The notes below the pieces were generated by a model. The model searched no databases. It was given only the letters and a program-made list of their open reading frames with translations, and had not been told where the DNA came from. Below are positions 44,501 to 56,890 of a DNA stretch of 64,000 nt, in pieces. Position numbers and translations under genes: made by a program. The DNA is from Paraconiothyrium sp. Pb-2020 (taxonomy: Eukaryota; Ascomycota; Dothideomycetes; Pleosporales; Didymosphaeriaceae), in NCBI GenBank assembly GCA_022419385.1, contig JAJUBI010000002.1:5022001-5086000 (forward strand), given 5' to 3'. Position 1 is the first letter of the stretch. Every line of letters begins with the position of its first letter.

Positions 44501-47500
44501 TCTATTTCGGTATGAGAGTAGGTAAGACGAGCGATAGATGTGTCCTCCTTTCCTTCGCTAGCGTTTGAAAGAGTCGTCGTGGAGAGTTTCGCAGTGCGTT
44601 TAGACGTGCAGCGGCGCGTTCGATAGTCGGGTTAGCGACGGCGCCGTCCCACATCCGCGATGCGACCGAACGACGAAGGCACGTTTTAGGCAGCCGGATC
44701 GTACAGTAGCGTCCTGTAGTGTTTGTTGACCCCTGGATTGTGAAACCATGTTTCGATGTTGACTTTTGGGTTGGCTGTTGGTGGAGTGCGACGACCGATG
44801 CGGACGAGAGTGACAGCCGTTTCTGGCTGTCCCTGGGTGGGGAAAAGGTAAAGGGCGTAGCTACAGGAACGCCCCGCAGACGGAGAACTAGCGTTCGTCG
44901 TTCGCCTTGCGAGTGCTGGTCGGGTACCTACTTGCTGCTGCAGCAGGCAACCGGATTTCCATGCCGTGATGATGAGATGACGCAGGACACCGAGCTGGGG
45001 TGGCCGCGGCAGGGTGCACAGCAGCTGCCGAAGCACAAAGATGTACCTGTTACCGGGTAAACAGAGGTGTAGCTCGTTTGACTAGCGATGGATGCGATGA
45101 GGACTTTGATTCGCACAGAGTCGCAATACTGCTGAAGATGCAACAAAGCTTGCCTGTGGCTGATCGCAATCCAGCTTGACATGCGGACAGCAGACAGTCT
45201 CGACTCGCACAGGTGGCTTGACTGGCCGTTCTCTGGCCGCAGTCGACGAAGCTGAGATTGTTCCGCTCACCAGGTGCTGCTTCGAGAAGGCAGGTTACGT
45301 CCCGTCCGGCCGGTGGAACGTTGCAAGAATGCAACTTGGGCCGCATCCTCCAAGCCATATTTCCTGATCGGGGACGAGCTCCACCGGCTAATGGGCGCGG
45401 TTGTCGTCCCGGCCGCCTGTGTTCCTGGACGCTTTCGAAGGTTGGAGGCCGGGCCGAACGAGACGGGAATTATGACTCCGTCGCGGTGAGGAGACTCATG
45501 GTCGCCGTCTTGCACGGCGGCACACGAGCAGCGCAGACAGCACAGCGATCAGCCAGCGGATGCTCGCCCCTTTCCCAGACACAAGGCGATCCACGTGTCG
45601 GCAGGGTTTCCTTTGCAGGCTGCGATCCACGGGGATGGAGCCCGCTACCTACGCGAGAGATGCAGCACTTAGCGCGCCCTATCCTTTGGCTTCCGCTGCG
45701 AAACCCACGCTCCCGACTCCCCGCGCAGCAGCCAGCGCTGCAATTTCGAGAGCAGAACTTTTCTGTGGAGAAGGGCGTCAAGAGCAGCCTGCATCGGGGA
45801 GCTTGCAGACCAACGGCCACAGGCGAGCAGCGATGGAGCTGGTAACACGAGCCGCGCGCTCCTCCACCGCCTGCTGCAACAGGCGCCGCGTCAGGGAACA
45901 GGTCTCCCTCACTTTATGGAAACACGGCTTGGACGGCCAAAGTGAGCTGACGTAGCGGGTTATTGACTCTCGAGCAAGCAATTCGGTGTTGGTGTGTGCC
46001 TGTCTCACTCTGCTGCTCCCGCCCCTGTCGATATATGCCAATATTTGTGCGCGGAGGCTGGTCCTGGCGAATCGCACGGAAGATGTAGTGCGAATTATGC
46101 TATTGGTAGCTGCGTGTTTTGTGTTTACCCAAGGGCCATGTCTGACATGGACATGCTTATTGCAAGTCTATCGATATGAGAGGAGTCAGCCTGAGCGGAC
46201 CTAATGCGCAAAGCAAAGTGAAATCGCCGCCGTGATGAAGCAAGCAGCAGACGACAAGGCGGGTTCTCATGGCACAGGACAAAGCCAGACGCGACTGTGC
46301 GTGAAACGCTTCCAGACGCAGATCCATGCGCTGCAGGTCGGATGCTTGCAGCGAGCTTCCATTCCCCTGGGCGGGCTTGCAGCGATCGCTCCCGCAGACG
46401 AGCGCAACGTGCGACCACAGACGACGGCGCAGGTGCGCTTCGTTGGCCACGATGCCAGGCCACGGGCGCTTGCCCGTCGCATCTCAGCGCAGCCCTCTGT
46501 GGTGACCGGCACTGACTGGCAAGACTCAATCACTTGGATATCCTCTGGCGCGGCTGATCAAACGCCTTCTAGTCGGTTTCTAGAAGGATATAGCCAAGCG
46601 ACGCCGACAAGGTTCCCGATACGGCAAGGCGTGGTGCGCCCTGTCCTTCGCACACTGTCGTATGGACGACCAGTCTACACCGGTGCCTGTGTGCTGCTCT
46701 GCGACGGGCACAGGTGCATCCCGAGGTGTGGTCAGAATGGCATCGATCGGGAGGGCGCCAGGAATAGCAACGAGATTGACGGCTTCTGGTGGTGCAGTGA
46801 CAGACGCCCACGTGGAGCGCGGCGTCCTGCCAGCACGGCACCGACGAGGCAGCGTCTCGCGGGCGAGTAAGAATTGTGCGGTGGAGGCGCAGATGCAACG
46901 TCCGCTGGCGACGCCGTGCATTCCATGGCGGAGAGGCTGGAGCGAGCGCAGCGAAATGCACTCATTCCAACGACCCGGGACAGGGCAGTGCTCGAGAGGG
47001 CGACGGGGAAGAAGAGCCGCGGCGCGGCGGGTCGTCGAGAGTTCCAAAGGCGCTTCTGCGAGCCTTCTGGCGCCGGGCGGGCGAGTCACGTCGAGCCAGG
47101 TCAGGTCGGCCACGGCTCGTCAGCGCAGGCACACACACGGGAGCGTCGACACGGCGACGGCGTGGTGGTGGCCGGACACGTCGCTGACACGGTCGGTCTC
47201 ATCTCAGCCCGCGCTCTGATATAGACAACACCGCCGAGCGACAGCCCGCGTGGGATGGATCTCGCCGTCAGATAGCCCACCACCGGCCAGGAGAGGCGTC
47301 AGCCGTGGTGAGCAGGCGGTGGTGGTGTCTGCGCGCTCGCAGGCCGTTAGGGTCGTCTAGCGCTGCAGCAGGACCCCTGGCTAGCAAGGAAGTCAACCCT
47401 TGTGCTGGGACTCAGCTGCAGATCCATGCTGCACAATTTCTGGCAAAGGGACGGCTCTCTCGGGGCTGTTTCAACGTGTTCCCTGCCGCGCTGCATCGGG

Positions 47501-49295
47501 GCCTGTCTCCCGGCACGTCATGGAGTGCGCTTGGATAGCAAAAGCACTGTCGCTCATTTCCATTTGTCTCGTCGCTGGCCCAGCCGACAGAGTCAGTAGA
47601 CAGGCCCCTTAACGAGCGCCGCCTTATATGAGGAACGCCATGCCCGGCCGGAATTCTTTTCCTGCCCTCACTATCCTACCCTCTCACACTCCTTGACCGG
47701 CACCTAGTGTCCTCGTTGTAATAATTGCCAGCGCTGCCCGGCTGTAGTCTCTGGAACACGACCCGGTACACATATCCGCACCCCAAACACTGCGTCTCCG
47801 TCGCCGACACCTCACCCTCGCTCGCCCGTCCCTTTTCTGGTCTGCCTGCTCCCTCGCACACCAAATCAGCCGTCTGACGCCACTCTTTCGATCCCTTCTG
47901 CACACTTTCCTGTGAGTCAATACCGCCCTGCCGGGCATTCGACGTCTCGTGAAACCCATCACTGACATATAAAGCAGCCGCCGTCCCCACAATCACCATG
48001 ATACTCAGAGATTCCGAGTCGACCAACATGGGCCGCGGTGCTTATGATACAACCGGCACGCCAAAGCCTCCGCCACCAAAGCCCAAGAGACAATAGCCGT
48101 CTCGGCCCAATGACCACCAGCTTGCGCACTCTCTCGCTCGCCATCCTCTATGGCACGTCGATTAGCTTGCTTGATTCGGCCTCGGTGTTCGTTGGAAAAC
48201 TGGAAACTGGGGGATGCCAACAATCGCATTCGTAAGTTGCCAGGGTCCGCAGCGCCTTGCATGAACACCCTGACTGACCAATATAGCTATGCAGCCTTGC
48301 CCTGCACTGCACCGCACCACAACACAACCCCGTACACTGCCGAACCTTCCATGTCACTCATCTTCTGGCGCATCGGTTCGGCTTCTACTTCCCTCGGGAT
48401 TACGCCCTTTTTAATACCTAGCGACTCTTCCTTTCTCAGCGTGCCATAATACCCCCTGCGTTACCGGCTCCACGTTCCTCGAGCGACTCCTGCGACTCCT
48501 TCTCGGCCTGCCATCTCCTTGCTTGCCTGCTTTTAGCGACAGCATCTCCTTGCGAAAAGTCTTTCTCACCGGCGTTTTCATTATAGACTAGGAAAGGCCC
48601 AGGCATCGGATACCAAAATCGGACTTTATTTCTTTCTCTCATTACAGTAGTATATCTGGATAGATCTTCCACGCCCGCCTTCACTGGCTCACCCTGGGCG
48701 TGGACTCTTTGTACTATAGCTCGCGGGCTGGCGAATCCGCAGACACACGACCAGCTCACGATTTGCATTCAGTGGACGGCCATCTTGGGCAGCGACCATG
48801 GCATGTCGCGCCGCACGATGTACACTAGACGGAGGAACTGCCTGGGTTCTGGTTCCTGGTACCTGCGTTCGTGTCTCGCGACACGGCCAGGATCGATAGA
48901 CTTATCATAATTGACCAATTTACACAAAGTGTTCTTCTCACCGTCGCCTTGGTGTTATTGCAGTGACCATGCAGTAGGCTCGTAGCACCCGCGACGCCGC
49001 GCGTCTCCACACCGTGCCGTCGATAGGCTTTCCGTAGCCGACCGTTGTGCTCCGATCTGTTTCGAGACGCCGACCCTTGCTTGCGTGACGTGCTGAGGTA
49101 CATGAGTGTCTTCCAAAAGCTCCGGCTGGAGCCTCAATGTCTTGGCATTCATGGTGGAGAACCCCACGCTGAGCTCTTGGGACGTATGCTACCTCGACCC
49201 ACGACATCAGCGCCCATCCACCGCCACCGCCTGCAGCTGCACGCCCTGCGACCGCCGAACCCTTCCCGCCGCTTCCTACACCGTGACAAACCGCC
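41526..49295. other. gene-poor region, 7.8 kb
   Basis: No gene is supported. Segments 41.5-43.5 kb are mixed in composition. 43.5-48 kb is GC-rich and has long frames open on several strands at once (for example 46232-46870 + and 46580-47113 -). That is what chance gives in GC-rich DNA; none shows family motifs, introns or consistent codon use. 48.3-49.3 kb is probably the ARPC5 promoter and leader. No transposon, tRNA or rRNA was recognised. Confidence 0.5.
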
Positions 49296-50321
49296 ATGGC
49301 CAACGTCAACTGGCGCACAATCAACATCGACGCGCTCGACCCCGACTCCCCCGCCAACTTCGACCTCAGCTCTCTCACCCCCTCCGTTGCACCCGTGTCG
49401 ACCGCCGATGTCCAGTCGCTCGCAGGGCAGATCCGACAGCTTCTACGAGGCGGAGACAACCCAGGTGCGCTCCAGGGTGCGCTAGAGAACCCGCCATATG
49501 GCGCAGACGCTCAGGGCAAGGTATGTCACGGCATGCTGCTACCTCGTCTCTCCAGAAACACTGTGCCAGATTCCCCAGCAGTCACGCAGAACCCTACGGT
49601 CCATGTCTCTCCCTAATCGGCCTCTTCCGTGGCCATGCCTCCGTCACATTGGGACCCGGGCTTCCAGCAACCTGGACGGGTCGCTCTTGCCCTCGTACAA
49701 GCACCCAAGAAGAGAGACTAGGCTGACTTTTGTCTCACTATTCTATAGGATGTCCACTTAGCTACCGTTATCGAGATTCTCCAGTCCATTCGTCAGGCCG
49801 ACATGTCACCAATACTAAGCCAAATATACAGCTCACCGGGTGGAACAGAGGCACTGGACGTGCTTATGAAGTATATGTACGCTCCACCTACCCAAAGCAG
49901 ACACGATGCTAGTTCGGTCACCCTTTGGCGTGACCTTTTCAATTGTCACGCAACTGTCTATGTCCGAGATGGTCTCGTGCTCGGATCATGAGTAGATTTG
50001 GCTGACGGTGTGTACGGAAGATACAAGGGAATGGCACAGACGAACGCAGCGAGTTCCACACGCAACATCACCCCCCAAGCAACTGGTTTCTCTCAGATCC
50101 ACGCCCGCGGCGGCGGCGAGGGCGGCGGTCAAGCCATGAGCGTGCTGCTGAGCTGGCATGAAAAGGTATGACTAGCGTCCCATCCCGCCAACACAGCAAA
50201 GTTGGCTTTTTGAGAGGATCGCCATAAGCACTTGCGGCAGATACTAATACAAGCGCAGCTCGTCGAAATCGCAGGACCAGGCAGCATCGTGAGGGTCATG
50301 ACAGATCGCCGCACGGTTTGA
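49296..50321 (+). CDS. ARC15: Arp2/3 complex 16-kDa subunit (ARPC5)
   Basis: Four exons: 49296..49520, 49749..49876, 50021..50165, 50259..50321, 186 aa. ARPC5 is the smallest subunit of the Arp2/3 complex, which nucleates branched actin filaments for endocytosis and polarised growth. Family sequence runs end to end: VNWRTINIDALDPDSP, LSGQIRQLL-like LAGQIRQLLRGGDNPGALQG, ALENPPYGADAQ, TVIEILQSIRQADMSPIL, TEALDVLMKYIYKGMA, and the tail SVLLSWHEKLVEIAGPGSIV then RVMTDRRTV. Length is normal for a filamentous fungus. The first two introns (228 and 144 nt) are long for this window but have canonical ends. Confidence 0.97.
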
Positions 50322-52395
50322 GCGGGCATCGGAAGGATCCCACGCTACCAACTCTCCACCAACGTGCGACGAAGGAACGTCGACTGTTAGGGTGTGCGGA
50401 CGAAGGATTTGATTGCTGGCACAGTAACGGCAGCCGACTCGCTTCGACGACCACACCAACAAAAGCATCAAACGGCGAATCCTAAGCCACAAATGAAACA
50501 CTCTCGCAATATCCCACGTCACATTTCTTTTTACATCTTGTCAAGACCAACTACAAACCTGTCTCGTGTTACACGATAGGCGTACATCACAACACATGCT
50601 TCTCGAGGTTTATCTCGCCTGCTAATGTACACGCGACAACATGAGCATCCTCGGCATGACACGTTCCTCCATAAATCTCGCACCCTGCGGATCCATGGCC
50701 CCAGCGCGAGAAAATTAATAACAGCACAGACGTTCCCCTTTCCAGCCTTCTTTTTCCAAAGTTCTTCAGCCTTATCCACGACCCTTGTCCCAGCCAACTT
50801 TCTTTGATTATTATCCGTCCGCGTCTGCGTGGGTCCAAAGTGGGAACGTTCAGCGAGGAGCCGCTAACCACCCGCTCCCTGCGAAATAACGGCTGCTTCC
50901 ATGAATCCTTCGACTCCTGAAGCCGTTAGCGCTGCGAGGGATTGCGGTTCAGTTTCCGCGCGCTCGGGGAAGCTTAGCGCAGGATATCACTTACAAAATG
51001 GGCAAGTGGCCAAGAGCGTGCATGCCGGGCCGTGAAACGGCTTCCTGACTGGGCTGGCACGGCACTGATCCCCTTGTGAAGCACATCCGCAACCTGGTGA
51101 CATTTCCGCTTCGCCTCGCAAGAGCAAGGTGTGCTGATCAGGCGCGGAGCCGTCGCTCGCCTTCCGCTTACAGGCGTTAGAGCCTCCAGTCATCACTCCA
51201 CGCACTTCACCCGAGATGAAACTGACTCTGAGAGACAAAGACACGTGCGCTTCATGCGATGCGGAGGGCTCAGTGCGCGTGTGCATTGATGTTCTGAAGG
51301 GCAGCCCAGCGGTGTGGGTGCTGGGCCTTCTAGAAATTCCACGAGGCTGGCGTGGAAGGGTGCGACCCACTTCGCAGCGAGCTTGAGGGTGCAGGTAGAG
51401 GCACGGCACGCGTGGGATAACGGTGATTAAACGCTCGGCTCCATCTGCAGACGGCAGGCCAACGCTCGTCCGGGAACGAGACCGCATCTCGTTCCTGCAT
51501 GTGCATTCACGTGGTAACGCACACGGGGCGCAGATGCCGCTCGTGATTGCACGGTAGACTACTGTATATGCGCAATGTGGCAGTCCATGTCACGGACATG
51601 GACTGTACATGTTCCCAATCCCATTCCCGCGCGAACGCTGACATCGCAGCAATCCAGTCCTGTCCTGTGTTTCTGTATTGTCGACGGACGTTCCGCGCGC
51701 CACAGTGTCTATCTAAATACTCCCATCCAGACCCCGTTGCCTGCACTTATCAGATGCAGCCTTCCACAACGCCGGACTCACTCCACATACCGGGCGCACG
51801 GCAACCGTGCGAAGTCCGAACCGTCGGTGCTTGTCTCGTACGCACCAGAGGACAGCACGATGCTGGGACACTGGGTCTGCATGCTTGCAGTAGTAAGTAG
51901 AGTAGAGTAGAGTAGGGTAGATAGAGCACGGGTAGATGTGCGCCTGATGGAGAAGTATGAAGTAGTATGCGTTGTAATCGAAGTATCCAGCACACCAGCA
52001 CGTCGCACTCCCCCGAAAATCGTTTCCGGACTCGCCGTGTACATCTCCAGCCCAATGGGAGCGGAACGTGGCTGATGTGGGTGTGGTGGAGTGGTGGGTT
52101 GTCCGCGCATCGGGAATGTACAAGAGTGGTTTACTTGCTGGGGTGCGCGGCGAGGGCGGGGGTGTGTGGGCGGAGGGGCCGGGAGGCCGAGGGTATGGTG
52201 TGGAGTTGAAGGTGATTGGATGTGCTGGTTGTGCTCACTCGGCTTGATGATGGGAGAAGTTGTTTTGTGGGCGTCACGAGGAGAGGCGCATCTACGCACG
52301 TTGATATAATTTGGAAGCCAGAGGGGGGCGACATGATGATTTCCTCGTCTTTATTGGAAGGTGCTAGAGTGAGATGCGATCCAGGCAGCATACGA
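50322..52395. other. intergenic, 2 kb
   Basis: 3' flank of ARPC5 and sequence up to array 3. Overlapping frames such as 50987-51487 (-) have no family content. A short GTAGA microsatellite lies at 51894-51920. Confidence 0.5.
51894..51920 (+). repeat. GTAGA pentanucleotide microsatellite
   Basis: About five imperfect tandem copies of GTAGA, ending in a GGTAGATAGA variant. Confidence 0.8.
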
Positions 52396-55300
52396 AATTG
52401 AAGAGTGTTCTTTTGGACCAAGCCAGCAGAGAGACATCACATGCATTCTTGTCGATTTAGAATGCGTCCCCCAAAACTCAGACTTGTTCTCGTACGTGTC
52501 GTTTTGGTTGCAGAACGTCGGACGCGCAAGAACATCATCGGGTTATTGTTAGATTTCTTATCCGGATTCCAGCGCAGGGCAGACATAAATGAAAACGGCT
52601 TTTGTTTTAGAGTGAGGTCCGCCTCCCTCGCCTCGCAGACATGATCTTCACTCAGGTGGATTTTTGTTGCAGAGCGTCGGACGCGCAAGAACATCGTCCG
52701 TCTGTAGTTCTGATTTCATTGGTCCGGAATCCAGCGCAGGGCAGACATTGCCGAAAACGGCTTTTGTTTTAGAGTGATGTCCGCCTCCCTCGTCTCGCAG
52801 ACATGATCCTCACTCAAGTGGAATTTGGTTACAGCTCGGACTCGCCAGACATGTATTGATTGAGGGGATATTCTGGGAGGAGTCCCCACGGGGGATATAT
52901 CAGACTCATCTCCGTACTCATTTGAGCTTGTATGCTGGGGAAAGGGAGCAGATATTGTATATCACTTTCGAATGTTTTGTTCGTGGACGGGGTCCAGACC
53001 AGCCAGCATGCAGCATTGCAGTTATCGGTTCTGAAGTAAGATGCAGTGCAGAGGAGACATGGGCTCAAATCTCATAGCCTTTTTAGTTTTCGTGTAGCTG
53101 GCAAGGGGAAGTAAACATGGTATCTTATCTTGTCGATTTTGGTTGCAGAAGGTCGAACACGCCAGAGCATACAGGCTTTGTACTGTGCGTTTGCAACAAG
53201 AGCCATCCCGGAGATACATCGGATTCTTCATCCTGTCTTTTAAAGCCTGTGTAGAGATGGGACAAGAAAGCAGACATGATGATCTTTCCGTTAGTATTTG
53301 CTTACAGCAGTTTGGACTCGCCAGAACATATCCTAAGCGAACGAGATCTAGCGGAGGAAACATCTATGTCACCCCTACTGTCTTCTAAGGTTGGCTCGGG
53401 CAGGAAGGGAGAGCAGACATGGAATATCTTCCTGTTCGATTTTGGGTGCAGCAGGTAGGGCACGCCAGAACATGCAAGAGTTTATGCTATGGTTTTCGGA
53501 ATAAGACTCAGCGGAAGAGGCATCGTTCCCCCCTCCAGATTCTTCTTATATACCTCTGGAAAGGGGAACCAGACATGAAATCGATATGGGTGCATTTGAG
53601 TTGCAGCGCCTTGGACACGCCAGATTCTATAGTCTATAGCTCGGAATTTTAGCACAACACTTAGAGGAGGAGATATCAGCGTCCTCCGTCCAGGATTTTG
53701 AGCTTGTGAGCTGGGAAGGGGAGCAGAGCAGACATTGCGTTCAGGCTTCGTCAATTTGATTCCAAGGGTGGGGTCGGACCAGCCAGCATAGAAAGCCATG
53801 GTTGGTGTTTTTGAAGCAAGGCCCAGAAGGGGAGACATGCCGGCTCTTTCTCTCGTTTTTGGAGTGTAAGACGAGGAGAAGGACGCAGTCATTTTGCTTG
53901 GCCATCCGGATTTGGATGCAGGTCAGACTCGTCAAAACATGAATGTCTTGGGCTCGAAACTTTTGCAATACGACTCGGCGTGGAGGAGACATAGCTTTTC
54001 CGCTCCGCACTTTTGAGCTTGAGTGTGTAGGAAGGTGAAGAAGGCATTGATTTCTAGCTTTGCAGATTCTGTAGCTAGAGGAAAGGGTCCGAATCAGCCA
54101 GCATAGAGGGCCGTAGTTAGTGTTGTTGAACTACGGTCGAGCGCACAGGAACATGATAAGAACTTTTGTTGGTTTCTGGAGTGCGGAAGGAGCGAGGAGG
54201 ACATAGACATGAATGCGCAGCATGAATTTAGGTTGCAAGTCGGATTCGACAGAACATTTATTATGGGTTTGGGACCGTTTGGCACCAGGTCAGTGCAGAC
54301 GCATGATGCATGTGGCAATCCACTTAGAGCAATAACCTAGGCAGAGAATTCGAGAGCATATCTTTTTTTTTGATATGTTTTGTAGCTCACCGTCGTTGTT
54401 CATGTCCATTTCGCAGGCAGGTTCGGACTCGCCAGACCATGTATACTAAGTCTCAAGACTTCTGCAACAAAGTCCGGCACAGGGAAACCGACATGCGCTC
54501 CTTGACTGTGTTTTTGATAGTGTAGGTCGAAGAAGGGAGAAGCGTAGATGCCGCAGTTTCCGCCCAAGTTATTTCAGAAAGGACAAAGTCGAACCAGTGC
54601 AGAACATGAGCTTCGTAGTTTGCCTTTTTGATAAAAATTCCAGTGAGAGAGACATATCATCGCACGGTGTCGTTCTGATTGACCGTGGTCTTTGGGCAGA
54701 GCAAGCCGACATTCCATGCTAGCTTTGTGCATTTTGTTCCAGGAGCGTAAGACTAGACCGGCCAGAACATGATATTCCACAACGACTGTTTTGGCCCGGA
54801 AGGCCGGAGACAGGGGGCATCGGGTGGGCCTGCTGGTCTTTGAGTTTAAGAGGCGGACAGACCGTCTCAGAGCATGGGGAGCCACAGAGAATGTTTTCGG
54901 TCGATGGCGAGGTATGAGCAGCCAAGACATGGTTGCAAACGCGTGGGCTTTTGTGGTGCAGAGAGCCACGATCAAAAAGACATTGATTGCGTGGTTGGTT
55001 GATTGAGAGTGAACATCCGTTCTCAGGAGGAACCCGCCATAGCAGTTAAAGTGTATCATTTCATGTGAGGCGGAGACCGGGGCGGTCAGAGCATGAAGTT
55101 CGGCTGACCATGATGGTGGGAAGAATAGTAAAGACATTGCATATGCTCGGCGCTTTTTTAGAAAGTAAACTTCCATGCTTAGGAGGAAAATTCCATGGCC
55201 TAGTGTCCGTATAGATTTGTTAAGCTACGCGGAGATCGAGAGGCCGGAGCATGGTATTTGTCGAGAATGATTTGTGGTCCGAGGAACGAGCACAGGGGAC

Positions 55301-55495
55301 ATCGAGTGTGTCCACGGCCGCTTTAGAGAGAGGCAGATAAAGCGAGTGATGCTAAGGAAGAGGGAGAGGAAAGCGCCATAACGAGGACTCAGCCTTGACT
55401 TTGTTCTGAGGTAGAAAAACTCGGATTAGCCAGAACATGGTAGCCTTTTCCTTCTACGTGTGGGGCGAAAGCTGAAGCAAAGACTCAATGCTAAG
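52396..55495 (-). repeat. array 3: alternating A-B-C repeats with variable spacers
   Basis: About 3.1 kb without genes. Units of about 47-60 bp end in CAT or CATG on the + strand. Three cores alternate. A: TTTGGTTGCAG then GGTCGGACTCGCCAGAACAT (for example ending 53170, 53329, 53472). B: TTTTGCAACAAGACTCAGC then GGAGGAGACAT. C: TTTTGAGCTTGTAAGCTGG then GAAGGGGAGCAGACATG. Order is A-B-C-A, with a triad of about 155-165 bp. About 18-20 bp after each CAT are unrelated between units. Orientation is opposite to arrays 1 and 2, where the same core reads from ATGTC. TATA leader modules are not clear here. Confidence 0.75.
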
Positions 55496-55525
55496 TAGGA
55501 CTGGGGCCGCTGCACTTTATTTGCT

Positions 55526-55804
55526 CTAGGGAGACAACCTACTATCCCCCACAGAATATCTCTCTCTACCTTCTTCGAGTCCTGTTAACAATATACGTAT
55601 ATGGATGGCTCCCACTTCCTCCGCACTAAGCTCTCCCTCCTTCCGTACCTCTTCCAACCTACCCGTGATGCTATCTTCTCCTTGCTTCCGTTTGTCCGGG
55701 CATCTGGTCGTGATGTACGCAAAGGTAGCGGAGTCTGCAGAATCCGTAAGTACTCCAGTCCATGAGCTTTCCTTCACGCATCGGACCTTGAAATATTGGT
55801 TCAA
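55526..55804 (-). CDS. doubtful small open frame
   Basis: 92 codons beginning MNQYFKVRCVKESSW and containing SATFAYITTRCPDKRK and GELSAEEVGAIHIRILLTGL. Not recognised. It sits at the right edge of array 3 and could be chance, a tiny gene or a gene fragment. Confidence 0.2.
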   Translation of the reverse strand: MNQYFKVRCVKESSWTGVLTDSADSATFAYITTRCPDKRKQGEDSITGRLEEVRKEGELSAEEVGAIHIRILLTGLEEGRERYSVGDSRLSP

Positions 55805-55869
55805 ACTGCGTTCGTGCGCATATCCGGCTTCACAGCAATTACATAAAAGGACTCCAGAAGGTGATCCAT

Positions 55870-56280
55870 AAAATTTGCCGGTTACAATGTATATAATACT
55901 CGTAAAACCTTCTTTAATGAATATCGTAGGCCTATTATTTATTTAGGCTACCTTCCGCCTGCCCTAACACCACTTGGTAAGTCATACCTCTAAAAGTATG
56001 CAAAGAAGCTAGGGAAATGCGGTCATAGCTGTTAAGAGTTAAGAGTCTTAAGGGCCGTAACAAGATCCATGTTGAGGAAGAATGATAGCTGGGTGAGACA
56101 GACTAGGTCTTTGAGTAGTACTTAGGTATACTAAGAGTGACGACTTTAATGAAGGGAAGCAGACTTGTGGCAGAGAAGACTATTCGAAACTAAAATCAGA
56201 CGTAGCTATACTTTTAGTATCGGAACCCACCAATTATGTTTATCTGTTCGACAGGATTCTTCCTATACCATGTTGTGCGG
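55870..56280. other. AT-rich, stop-dense segment
   Basis: Rich in TATA/TTAA and TA steps (for example CTTAGGTATACTAAGAG) with no open frame. It looks like a C-to-T mutated (RIP-type) transposon remnant, but no domain survives to name it. Confidence 0.35.
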
Positions 56281-56890
56281 TATCGATCTGTTCCCATCAA
56301 TCGTATCAATCCTTGCATCTAGGCATTGAACGAGATCCAAGTAGTAAACTGAGTGAGAGCCTGGAGCAATAGGTAAGGCAGGAGGTGATGGTGCATTGGC
56401 ATGAGGTTTGGGTGTTTAGAGGATGAGAGGAGAGAGGGACTATAATATGGATGAAGACAGATGTGTTACAAACAATACCATTTGCTTGGAGCATCTTGAG
56501 TTTTGGCTTGTTGAAATCAATGTCCGCCGGAGTGGCATCATAACGTGCTGCTGATGTACGGCCAGACGTTCCCATTCCGGATAATAAGAACGATGGCGAC
56601 GCGCATTTGGTAATCACTTGAAACACGATCAAAGCGCGAAGACCAATTGTTGCACTTAGGCATGTGAAAGTTTGCGCGATCCATCCATGTATTTTGTAGT
56701 ACGAACGTGCGTGAAGCCGCTGTCTAAATCCATGCATTGTGAACATCCCATCCATAGCTCGAACCCCACATAGTGTCCTAGCCAAATCCCATCCGTCCTG
56801 CCGTACTCCGAGCCATGCTAGCCGCAGCGCAAACCGAGCCGAAGGAAATCGTCGAAGACGTGGAATGTCGAATCAAGATTATGGAGACGT
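56281..56890. other. 3' flank of RPS12
   Basis: No supported gene. A 159-codon frame at 56306-56785 (-) has no recognisable content. Confidence 0.45.

Noticed and set aside
46232..47219. Several overlapping 170-210-codon frames on both strands
   Set aside because: Mutually overlapping, no motifs, no introns; expected by chance in GC-rich DNA.
52396..55495. CRISPR array
   Set aside because: Eukaryotic context, cores are only semi-conserved and of three types, no cas genes; spacers are duplicated with their cores.
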